Assembly (NCBI GenBank): GCA_001953115.1
Contig: LSSL01003657.1
Span: 1 to 22,548, forward strand
Reading direction: 5' to 3'
DNA length: 22,548 nucleotides
From: Smittium mucronatum
Lineage: Eukaryota > Kickxellomycota > Harpellomycetes > Harpellales > Legeriomycetaceae
Positions 1-10,599 of the stretch are shown here, piece after piece. A program made the position numbers and the translations under genes. The notes under the pieces were generated by a model that saw only the letters and a program-made list of their open reading frames with translations, did no database searches and was not told where the DNA came from. Every line of letters begins with the position of its first letter. Position 1 is the first letter of the stretch.

Positions 1-32
1 CATAAGATGCCAGGAGATAGAAACAAGTTGAA

Positions 33-62
33 AAGCTTAGCCATTCCGAAATGGCTAAGATT
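33..62 (+). other. Hairpin 1 of copy A
   Basis: Arms 33-45 and 50-62 are inverted complements over 12 of 13 positions, with a four-base CCGA loop. The only mismatch is at base 60, where copy B keeps the pairing base. It is GC-richer than its surroundings. Confidence 0.8.
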
Positions 63-144
63 CCTTATTTATATCATTTTTAGTTTCCTAGCAGCCAATT
101 ATGCTTATGAGAGATTTTCACAATTGGGTGAAATTTTTCGTATG

Positions 145-170
145 TGTAATGAGCCTATTGGTTCATTACA
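145..170 (+). other. Hairpin 2 of copy A, at the repeat edge
   Basis: Arms 145-155 and 160-170 pair over 11 positions with one G-T (G-U in RNA) pair and a TATT loop. The stem ends exactly where similarity between the two copies ends. Confidence 0.8.
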
Positions 171-2658
171 GCTTTCGATCAAGTCGCAAGTTTTTCTAAA
201 ATAAATAAGTCTTATTTTTTTAGATAATCTCCTAAATTTTTCTATCTGACCCATTTTTTAAAGTAAGATTTTAGATTTTTTGAATAAATATATAGTTTTT
301 ATTAGTTAAATTCTATAAAATTCATGTTTATATCATTTATATTTATATTTCTGTCATTATTCGAATTATCTGATATTTTCTAGAATAATAATATAGCAAC
401 TAACTTAGCTAATGATTTTAAGAACATTTTATATCATTTTGAAATTTAGAGCTCGATAACAATGATAAAAAAATTTTTATTTCAATTCATTACATTTTTA
501 TTAACTACTATATTTAATGCTTTTTATAAAATTAAGCAAATTTCGAAAATATCGGATTTTAATATCTAATTTTTTACTATTATAAAATATTGATATAAGA
601 CTGAATCCAAATAAAATAATAGGTTACACAGTCTGTACCAAATCCAAATTAAAAACTAAATGCATATTTAAAGTTTAGAAAATATTTTATTCAGTTTATT
701 GGATGTCATTATAACTCCGGGATTTTCTTTTTCCGACGAATATTTTTCTACTTAAGTCCAATAGAAAAAGAGCTACCCATTTATATCCACTCTATATTTT
801 GAAATTTCTATTAAAAAGTACATTTTTTCTTATTTTTTTTTAATTTCTGAATTTTGAATAAATGGAGTTTATATCAATGATTAATTATTTAAATCACAAA
901 GTGCTTTATAAATTTTGGCCTAAATTAAATTCTATGAAGAATTATTTTTTATTATTAATCAAATTTGCACTTTTCAAGAGTAAACCCCTCCAAATGCACT
1001 ATTTATTAATATTTTCATACTTAATTTCATATTTTTTTTCCAATTTATAATTTTTTTTATGTCCTATGATAGAGATTTATTTTCAAATAAACGCAGTTTA
1101 CTTATAAACACTTAGATTTTTAGTTTTAAGACTCTCAAGTTTAAAATGAAAAGTTAAAATCATAATTATCGAAAATTTCCATATTTTTTATCATACTTTA
1201 TGATCTAATTTTTAAAATAAGTATATTTAAAAATACTGAAAAAAAGAAAAATATTTGAAGATCCGACCTTACAATCTGAGTTTTAATACAATTTTCAGAT
1301 TATTTACAGTTTATTCAGAATAATCTATACAAGAGTGTAGATATATTTAATTGGAGATAAAATTTTATTTTTTAAGTAATAAATAAATGGGATATATTAA
1401 ATCAATTTATCAGCTTCTTGATGGTTTTTATTTTGAAGATCAAAATATAATGATAATATATGAATATTATTCAATTATTTATTCAAAATATCAATAAATC
1501 AATTTTTGAAAGTAATTTTAAACAGTTTTATATATGATTTGAATTTTTTCAATTAATGAATCATCATCCTTTCTAATAACTGGAATTATTATTGGATTCT
1601 TATAACACGCTGAATTGATATTTTATGTGTGTTTTATTATGAAAAAAATACTATATTAGCTATTTTTGTGTTATTACTCCCAAAAACATCTTCAAAAAAT
1701 TTAAATAGATGGATATCTTAAATTTAAATGACCATTTTGGTGAAATAATACAGTAAGGGGATATATATTATGTTTTATTTGATAGAATACATTTTTTTGT
1801 AATATTTTTACAAAATATACCTTAGGTTTTATTTGACTGTTTAGATTTTATGAAATTTAATTTCACATAATAAACTAAATAAATAATAAATTAAAATATA
1901 TATGGATGTGAATTTGAAATATTATGTTACATTGATACAATCAGGGTCGAAATAAGTAAACTTTCAAAAATATATTCTGTAATATTTTGGATTAATCATT
2001 CTGTAAAACATCTTGCGTTTCTCTATTTAAATTTTTTTAAATAATGCTATTTTAAAATAACTGGATAGAAAATATCAAATTTGAAATTAAAAGATTGGTT
2101 GAATTCTTTGATTAATATAATGGCTTCTATTTAATATTTAAAATTTTAATTTATATATTAATTCAAAAAAAAATTTATAATAATCTTAGATTTATAATAA
2201 AAATAACAATATATTCATTAAATTTGAATATATATGGTCAAGATTAACATTTCAATCCTCTATAATACTTTCTTTATTGAATAAAAAATACAAAAATCAA
2301 TAATAAATCAATAATTTGTGTATAGACGTTTATTTTTTTTATTTTTCTATCTGCTTCATTGATGAATTTGTATACGTGTACAGATTTTGTATAAAAATCG
2401 AATTTTTTTTGTTTCAATTTATTTATCTGCTTTCGTAAGATAAAATTTCTATAAAATAAGTCAAAAATTTAAAATTAATGTTAGAAATCACGCTTAGAAA
2501 GTAGAATAATTTCTAAAACATCCTAATTTTAAATTAAAATTAAACATTTTCACATAATTATCATTCAATTTAACAACTTCTGAGGTGTATGACTTTTTGT
2601 AAGGATCAGGTTTATTTTGGAGAGAAAAAGGGAATAAGGTAATAAATATGAATTTGGC
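171..2658. other. Gene-less AT-rich spacer between the two repeats
   Basis: About 2.5 kb with no supported gene. A 62-codon frame at 862-1050 on the plus strand is no longer than expected by chance at this AT content. The last 70 bases (about 2585-2658) are somewhat G- and purine-rich compared with the rest and may belong to the same element as copy B; whether copy A has the same flank cannot be seen. Confidence 0.7.
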
Positions 2659-2690
2659 CATAAGATGTCAGGAGATGGAAACAAGTTGAA

Positions 2691-2720
2691 AAGCTTAGCC
2701 ATTCCGAAATGGCTAAGCTT
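2691..2720 (+). other. Hairpin 1 of copy B, perfect 13-bp stem
   Basis: Arms 2691-2703 and 2708-2720 are perfect inverted complements with a CCGA loop. A 13-bp perfect stem with a tetraloop is unlikely by chance, even in this base composition, because it contains G-C pairs. It could be a terminal fold of a mobile element, a transcript 3'-end structure or an RNA fold. Confidence 0.85.
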
Positions 2721-2802
2721 CCTAATTTATATCATTTTTAGTTTCCTAGCAGCCAATTATGCTTATGAGAGATTTTCACAATTGGGTGAAATGATTCGTA
2801 TG

Positions 2803-2828
2803 TGTAATGAGCCTATTGGTTCATTACA
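2803..2828 (+). other. Hairpin 2 of copy B, at the repeat edge
   Basis: Arms 2803-2813 and 2818-2828 pair with one G-T pair and a TATT loop, as in copy A. The same edge in both copies makes this the likely 3' boundary of the repeat unit. Confidence 0.8.
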
Positions 2829-3059
2829 CTTTTTTACTGTTAAATTTTTTTTTATAAGTTTGCTATTTTTAAAATCTATATAGTTTTGCAGTAATTAATT
2901 GTTATTAAATTTAAACTTATTTAAATTAATTTAAAAACTTATATTTAATTTTTTTCTTTAAATTATTACAAGTTTTATAATGATGTTTCATTCATTTACA
3001 TATGTGTACAAGATATTTAAATACATGTATATAGGATTTTAATTAATGGTTTGCTGATA

Positions 3060-3075
3060 TAAATCGGCCGATTTA
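3060..3075. other. Perfect 16-bp palindrome with CGGCCG core
   Basis: The 16 bases read identically on both strands around a central CGGCCG. A CG-rich core is unusual in DNA of about 20% GC. A related AATCGG word recurs about 20 bases downstream (near 3082-3087). This may be a protein-binding site or chance. Confidence 0.5.
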
Positions 3076-3640
3076 AATTAAAATCGGTTAAATTAATCAT
3101 TATTTTTCAAGTTGATTAAATTACTGTTTATTTAGAAATAGTGGATCAATTTAGAATTTTAATGTAGTATTGAATTATCGCCTTATGAGAATCTGGCATT
3201 TTTTAAAATTATTCAAAAACCCATACCACTTATTATCCAATCACTTATCGATATCATTTTATTTTTACTATTTATTTATAAAACCTACTATTATTGAAAT
3301 TAAGTGGCCCATAATATTTAAATTTTCATATTGAGATTTTTTTTATATAATCAATACTTTTATTGGAGCATATAATGTAATTTATAAAAAAAGAACATAA
3401 TTAGGACAAAAAAATTTAAGAAATCTAATGGGTGTGAAAGGAATCTAAATTTTTTTTAAACAAAAAATTAACTAAGAGGTTGTTTTTTAAATAAATAGTG
3501 CATAATATGAATCTCATTTTACTTTTTTCAATTATATAATTTTTATATTTTCACTTTATTACAAATCAAGCATAAAAAAATAAGTGAACGTACTATAATG
3601 TTAATATTAAAAGGTTAAAAAACTCATATTATTTATATTA

Positions 3641-3740
3641 CCCCTCCTCTTTCCTAAACCCTCTCTTAAAAATTATAATACAAGCTTTCTAATTTTATTT
3701 TGATGAAAAACACCCTCCATCTAAGTTTTTACTCTCCATT
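3641..3740. other. C-rich, G-poor plus-strand tract
   Basis: I count about 28 C and 4 G in these 100 bases, against roughly equal C and G in most of the window. The strand asymmetry is clear, with CCCCTCCTCT and CACCCTCC clusters. It may be an old pyrimidine tract, part of a former transcribed unit, or the remains of a simple repeat. No gene is visible. Confidence 0.5.
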
Positions 3741-6526
3741 TTATAATTAAAAGATAAATGTTCTCATTGATATAGAACAGTATAAAGATGGTCTGAATAG
3801 TTTATAATGTCATTTTATACAATTTTTATTTATAATATTATGTTATCACAATTTAAACATGGAAAATTTGTATTTTATTCATATTGATGATAATTTTGGC
3901 TCGATCAAAGATCGCACTTTTTACGAATATATCGTAATATAAACTAAGATTTAAAAATTGACCTGCACGAAAAAAAAACGCGTATGAAATAATAATTATA
4001 AAGATTTATTTTAAGAAAGGTATGATTTTTTAAATGTTAAATTTTTAATCAATAAATTTTTTTAAAAAAAAATGGGTTAATAAAATTGAAAAATAGTGTT
4101 TAATTATGTTTTTTTTAGCCTCTCTACTTTTTTAACATTCATGAGAAATTTTATTTCTACAATATCATTAAAATTGTTCCTATCTACGTAAAAATTTATT
4201 TGAATACATTTTTTTTATTCAGGAATTATTTACAGGTACAACTTATATCCTCCCAGCAGATTATTTGTTCCTTTAAAAGCAAAATGAAATTTTCCTCAAA
4301 TTTTTTAGTCAAAGAATCTATTCTAGTCTAGTTTAGATATTTGAAAGAATATTTAATTACCTCTCTTTTGGAAATATCAATCTCTTTATCCTATATTAAA
4401 AGGGCTATATATCATCATATTTTAAATATCTCTGTGAATCTGATTTTGATTTTTTTTTTATCCTACTAAATCATTTCATTTAATTATTATAAGTTCAAGT
4501 TTGCTTAAATCTTTATATTCTTTTAAAATATCTACATAGAAACTCAAAAAATTAATTTTAAAACTTTATCCATTTATATATTTATTCTTTACGTTCTTGT
4601 TGAACCGTTTTAGGCTGTTATTGATTGATGGCGAAAACAATCTATATTTTCATACCAGCTGTCATTTTTTTGTATAACATTTAAAATCTCGCTAAAATAT
4701 TCCATTCTCTAAAAAACATTTTTTGGACTTTTCAAAAAAATATATACTATGTGAAATTTTTATTTTTTTCAAATCAGTGATATTTTGACTTTTAGCAATT
4801 GATATACGATCTTAAGAAGATTTAATATATTTTTGTAAATATGAGACTAACAGTGGACTCTTTTTTTTTCATGATTAAATTGGGTAATAGTTTTTTTAAT
4901 CTGAATTTTTCATTCGATTATCATTTTTTATAAGTTCAAATTCAAGTGAATTATATTTACTTTACTCTTAAGGATGTTTAATATCCATGAGTAGGATTCT
5001 TGAGCATCCCATCAACTATATAAATTTATGATAATAAAATCTTTCTTTTTTTCTGACATAAATGTAATAATTACTTTATAATTAACTATTATAAAATTAA
5101 AATTTGAGTCTAAATCAAATTTTTTAGAAATAGAGAGCAATGTATTAGCATATTTTGAAGTAAAAAAACTCCCAAATTGTAAATATCAGGATTATAAGAA
5201 GCTATATAAGGTTTAAATTAAAATGATTGTTATTTAAATATTCACACATGTTTTTGAAGTCAATCAGTGCAATATTATTCTTTTTATTTGTCTTTTTGGC
5301 ATCATTTCTCGATATGTTATAGATTTTTTGAATCTTGGCATCCAACCTATTTTAATTATTAATTCTTTTACGCTGCTTGATTTATTACCGATATTTTTAA
5401 GATTCAATTTTCTTTTTTAATCTCTGTTTTATCGTTCTTATCACAGCTTTTGACGTGTATATTTTTTGAAAATATCAAAATACTGAAATCATATAATTCC
5501 CAGATTTTTAGCTCTGTGAGACATCTAGTTGTCTTATTGAATCGTTAAATTAATAAACTTACATATTTTTAAATATTTTTAAATAACATCTCTTAAAAAA
5601 CGGCAAAAAATCAAAATATTCAGCATTTTCGACTTAAATACACTCATTTAAAAGCTTTTTCAGGTAAAATCGCCCTTATGAATGATTAAATGTTTTTAAA
5701 AACTTCTATATGATTATTATATTATGATTTTTTAATAATTTAATAATTTTATTCATTATATCATATTTATATATTTTTACATTTTTATATTTTTGGGTTA
5801 TTCTAATTTGAAAACATACTGATTCCCACAAAATCGGCAAATGGAAAATAAAAAAAATCGGCCCAAAATAATTCTTTTATTTTTCTAATAAATTGAAATT
5901 GTGTAAATTAGTTTCCTGAAAAAAATTTGAAATCCATTTTTCTATAAAACTTTATTAAATGATAGATTATTACATATTGTGTCAATTCGACATTTTTTTT
6001 CTAAATCGATCCAATAAACTTCAAATTGATAGCTATTACAATTTATTGACAGATAATTATAAAAATAAATTTTTATAATTCAAAATTACAGAAAAATATG
6101 TATTAATCTTAAAACATTCTGTGTTTTTTTTATAAAAAACTTTATAAAAACTTCACAATTGTTTTATAATTATGTACATGGATATAATATAACTTTTAAA
6201 GAAATAGTCAAATTAAATTAAAATTAATTTGGGTGCCAGAAAATAAACCTAGACTTAATATCATGCTATTAGCTCTAAGTTATAAATGAATTTAGGAGTA
6301 CTGTCCGATAAAATTTTATCACAAAATTTTTTTTCAAGATTCAAATTTTTGACGCATGTTATCACATATATATCAACTCAGTAAATAACATTACAAAACT
6401 AATAATTCATAAGTATTTTTTTGATATAATCCCATCCAATAAAAATTGATATGTTTAATTTTATATTAGCAATATTGAACAATATTATATTGAGGTTGGA
6501 TTGATATAAAATTCTTGACACCTGAA

Positions 6527-6575
6527 TCTCTTTATAGATTTTAACTTTTTTAAAAATACTTTGGCTATAAAGAGA
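6527..6575. repeat. Short inverted repeat, 11-bp arms
   Basis: Arms 6527-6537 and 6565-6575 are perfect inverted complements separated by 27 bases. AT-rich DNA of this length produces such pairs by chance fairly often, so no function is assigned. Confidence 0.4.
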
Positions 6576-7686
6576 ACGAGAAAAAATGCGCTAACTTATT
6601 ATTTTTAATTTTTAATTTAAATTTTCAGTATTTATATCATTTAAATCTAGAGGCCCTAAATATGAATTTCAATTTTTCGTAGTATAATTATGGTTAATAT
6701 TCCTCTAAGAATGAATTAATTTTTATATTAGTTGACTTTTTGATTTTACTTTGGATTTTTTTTGTAACCTATATTACCTTAATGAGAAATTATCATCTAT
6801 TTAATATTTTTTTAAATTTTTTTCGGAATCAGCAAAAAATCGATTGATAATTTTTTTTTATATAAAAGTCTGATAAAATCGATTAGTGTTAACTCCTATT
6901 ATTTATATCTTTTTGAAAGAATCAGACTTATTTTTTCGAAATTAGGAAATAAAAAAAAATTTGTAATTTTTTGATAATATATTGATATTAATATTTATAG
7001 AATCTATTATCATAATAATTGTTCTAATTTTTTTATAAATTGGATTATTTTAGGTAATTTTAAATGAGTAGCTGAAAAAAATAAACTTGTTAAAGGCAAG
7101 TTGATGTAAAAACAATAGAATTTTCTTTTTTTACAGACTATTTAAAAAATTTATAAATGGCCTAAAATTAATCAATATAACGTTAGTGTTTAGCTAAAAA
7201 TTACAGCAAACCTCCCCCTTTCCTTAATTTTTTAAACGCTAGATTCTGACTATTTTATCAACCTAGATGGTTATACCATTTACTTATATTTTTTTTCAGA
7301 TTAGATTATGTAGTTATTTTGACCTATTGATTTTTCAAGTTAAATAAAATCTTATTTTTAGGTTTAAATTATTTTATTTAGTGGGCTAATTTTTTTAATT
7401 TATACCCTCGATACATAAACTTGAATTTTCACTAAAAAAAATTCATTTCCACTTTATGGTATTTTTTTTACCCTTTTAGGAAATTGGGTGTTCCACCGTA
7501 TGCTTTCTAATTAAGTCAATTTCTAATTTTAGCTACTTAGTTTTTTTCAGATTCAGAATAAACTTCTAAACTTTTTGGCACCATTGACATAAAATCAAAT
7601 GATGTTAATCTTGTTTTTTATTCTTTATCATAAGCGACCCTCCAAGTAAATTTTCATAATGATTTTAACTCCCCTTGAGGTTTTTC

Positions 7687-7714
7687 ATCTAATATATTTC
7701 TATCTAATATATTT
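7687..7714. repeat. 15-bp tandem duplication, 1.9 copies
   Basis: The unit ATCTAATATATTTCT at 7687-7701 is followed at once by 13 bases of a second copy (7702-7714). This is probably replication slippage. Confidence 0.6.
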
Positions 7715-8330
7715 AACTTCAATTTTAATTCTCTAAATTCCCCATCCATTATATCTGATAAAATTATTTATTAATATTTCTACATTATCAATTTTGCAAT
7801 ATTCATTAAATGTATTTGATGTAAAATATCTACCCTGTTTTGATATCAAATAGCCGGACAGTATATAAACATAGCCTAATATTTCCAAGATAATATTACA
7901 GGCTTTAAATTATCATGTTTTACAGCCTGCAAATAAGTGAAAAAAGTGTGCTTTTTGATTTCGTTTGATTTATAAATATATTTCAATATTCTATAGAAAG
8001 TGGGTCTAATAATTTGAGTTAAAAATCTATAATAAAAACATAAATCCCTTTATTAAAATTAAATAAAAATAGTTTACCAATATAATTTTGCAAGCATATG
8101 ATTTTTTACCAAAAATATTTTTTTTCATCACATAAATTCATTGTTTATAATATATGAACCTAATTGTTTACAAATATTTTTATATCCTTGGTGCCTCCAA
8201 TTATCATAAACCATCTCTAATATCCTAAATAATTCGGTGTTTTACTAATACAATAAGATAATTTTCTCAAATTTTCTATAAAATAAATCATTTTTTTATT
8301 TAATATTTAAAAAAATTTGCAAGTTCTCTT

Positions 8331-8504
8331 CTAGCAGTTTATTTTTTTGAACATATTTATTTTTCTAATTTCTTTGATTGATAATACAGATGGTCTCTGT
8401 ACCTTATTTACGACTAATACAATAAGTGCGTCTCTTGAATGAATCAGGCTACAAAATTGGATTTTCCTGAGCAGATAAATATTATTCAAAAAAATTATTG
8501 AATA
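8331..8504 (-). pseudogene. Possible relic resembling an Arf-type GTPase NKxD region
   Basis: A 57-codon stop-free stretch on the minus strand, ending at TAG 8331-8333, has no convincing start. Its middle reads SRDALIVLVVNKVQRPSV and then SIKEI about six residues later. In Arf-family GTPases the G4 segment has the layout RDAvlLVfaNKxDlP followed by an EI pair, so spacing and hydrophobic pattern agree. The key aspartate after NK is absent here (NKVQ). No G1 P-loop or WDxGG segment was found upstream in any frame I read. This is either a short, heavily decayed fragment or a chance likeness; chance is quite possible. Confidence 0.18.
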
Positions 8505-10599
8505 TTAGACTTAAATCTTCCTTTCCAGATTAAATTCTTCTCTAAAAATTGCAGTCATAATGAAGTGGTCGGTTTATGAGTAAATTTTGATGGTAACGGA
8601 AAAAAAACTGGAGTGCTTTTTAAAACTTTTAATATAATCCTTTTATCTAATAACCACTATATGTGAACTTTTCTGGCGTTAATATCAATTAATACCTGAC
8701 ATGGGGTCTCAAATTATTACATTTATCGCATTATTTATTTAAACCTACAGGAAAATTTTTTCTCACATGAATAGAAAAATAAGTGTTCTTTTTATCATTT
8801 TGTTTCAGTATTGGTTCAAATTTCATTATAATTTACACTTTTTATAAATTATCCTGTCTTTTTGAATCCTATATTATTTTTAGACTTTTTTTAGTGAAAA
8901 AAATATTATTGAAAACCTCCTAAAATATAAGTAAACATTAAAAATAGCATTTTTTTTTTGATTTTTCATGGATTTGGAAAGTTTTTGAGTATTTTCTATT
9001 TTTTGAAGTTTGTAAAAATACAGTAATTTTCTATCTACATCCAAGATATGCAAATTCAATTGTGTAAAATAATCACTTTATTTTTTGATCTCACACCAAT
9101 ATATTGCACTGTAGTGATCATGATTCCCAAAATATTTTTGAGTTCTTCAATTTTTTTGATTCATTAAAAAATGCCGTCAAGATATAAACAAATAAAATCA
9201 TATATTTACTTAATAAGAGTTTTATACATGACTATAAAAATTAGCTTGCTAATAATTCGGGCCAAAAAACATAACCTCAAACTCATATATCACATATTTT
9301 GATAATAATGATGTATAATTATATTGATTTAGTTTTACTGTCACAAGTAAAAACCGACAATCCAAGTTATAAAAAAATTTTTTTTCTGAACATTCAGAAT
9401 AAACCTGAAGATCTGAAAAAAATTTTAATACTCACATCTTTTTCGAATAATAATAAACCTCAAAAAATCTAATTTATAATCGTGTAAATTCATTTCCATT
9501 AATCAGTATAAAGCCTTTTTATAAAATAGATTACAAGATTGATTAATATAACACTTCTAGAGTCTTTCATATTGAAAATAAAAACTCAAAACTATTTTAT
9601 TTTTTAAATGAAAGTCAAATTATCTCTTGAATAATATCCTGGAAAAATTCCTAATTAAATAACTTATTTATGGATATTCTATAATAATCGAAAATTATTA
9701 TAAATTTTAAATACGATCTGATACCGAAGTTCGATACATCTCTAACTAAATTTAATAAGCTAATTTTAAAAATCAATGAGATTAATCATAAACTATTAGA
9801 ATATTTTGAAAATAATCCATATATAAAATCTGCTAAAAAAATAATTTAAAAGACAAGGAATGATTTTTTATTCAGACTTTGGATTTTTTTTACTCTAAAG
9901 CTTGTATTTCATCGATAGTTTTTTCCATCAAAGACTTAAAAAAGGATAAAGTTTGAATAAAAACTACTTCATTTAAATAATAACTTCCAGAAAATTTAAA
10001 TAATTTGAATAAATCTTTTTATAAATTGTAGATTATTTTATAAAAACAAATAAACCATTTAAATATCATTTATGATATTATTTAAATATAAAATAAATAT
10101 TTCTGATTTTATAATTTTCTACAGAAGTAAAATTTGCTGAATAATAATCAAAATTTCGAACTAAATAGTGGTATTATTATCAAATTTTACCTGTATTTGC
10201 TAACAGACCAACTTGCAGTCCAATTTAATTAAATTTTGTAACTGAATATGAAACTATACAACTTTCAATTTTAGGGATGGAAATCTTGTCTTGGATTTTT
10301 AGCTTATTTAATTGACTATAATTGGCAAAAAATAATTATGAAATATCTTGATTTTTAACTTAGAAAAAAGAAAAATTTTATGGGGATTTCGATTCTTTTA
10401 TACATTTATTATATATTAAAATAATTTTCTTTGATTATTTTATATTCGTCATTTTCTGAATACATTTTTTTGCATGATTTAGCACTCATATCATATTCAG
10501 TTTTTTAAAAAGTTATATTGAGTATTTATTTTTGGTAGCTCACCTGGATCAGTAACAAAAAACAAATTATTTTGCAAAAAGCTCATTTTTTTCATTCTT
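8505..10599. other. Gene-less AT-rich DNA
   Basis: No reading frame of convincing length and no structured repeat seen. On the minus strand at about 8400-8580 a second frame also reads as short blocks between stops (for example SGKEDLSLIFNNFFE), so the possible relic at 8331-8504 may extend upstream. Confidence 0.55.

Larger units (their letters stand above)
1..170 (+). repeat. Dispersed two-hairpin repeat, copy A
   Basis: This copy matches 2659-2828 base for base with six substitutions and no gaps (164/170, about 96.5%). The differences are at 10, 19, 60, 66, 135 and 136. It contains two stem-loops, at 33-62 and 145-170. Similarity stops at 170, the last base of the second stem. The left limit is unknown because the window begins inside the match. 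A reading frame at 7-204 spans the repeat and runs into unique DNA; it has a hydrophobic segment (FLIYIIFSFLAANYAY). However, five of the six differences between copies change the amino acid in that frame, which argues against selection on this protein. The repeat could be a small non-autonomous element, the end of a larger element, or an RNA-encoding repeat. Confidence 0.9.
2659..2828 (+). repeat. Dispersed two-hairpin repeat, copy B
   Basis: Second copy of the repeat at 1-170, in direct orientation and 2,658 bases downstream. Its first hairpin (2691-2720) is perfect, while copy A has one mismatch. The right edge again coincides with the end of the second hairpin (2828), after which the copies diverge. 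A reading frame from ATG 2665 to 2883 crosses the repeat and ends in unrelated sequence, so its C-terminus differs from the one in copy A. In another frame, entering from unique DNA near 2611, a reading stretch stops at TGA 2687-2689, just before the first hairpin. That would also fit the 3' end of a gene followed by a stem-loop. Function is unknown. Confidence 0.9.
2829..8330. other. Gene-less AT-rich desert
   Basis: About 5.5 kb without a reading frame of convincing length on either strand. It consists mainly of A/T runs and short palindromes. The items worth marking inside it are listed separately: a GC palindrome, a C-rich tract, an 11-bp inverted repeat and a short tandem duplication. 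Confidence 0.65.

Noticed and set aside
862..1050. 62-codon plus-strand frame as a gene
   Set aside because: The length is expected by chance at this AT content, with no motif and no context.
1..2828. The two 170-base copies as LTRs of a 2.5-kb element
   Set aside because: The interior has no coding capacity, no polypurine tract or primer site was seen, and the copies lack TG...CA ends.
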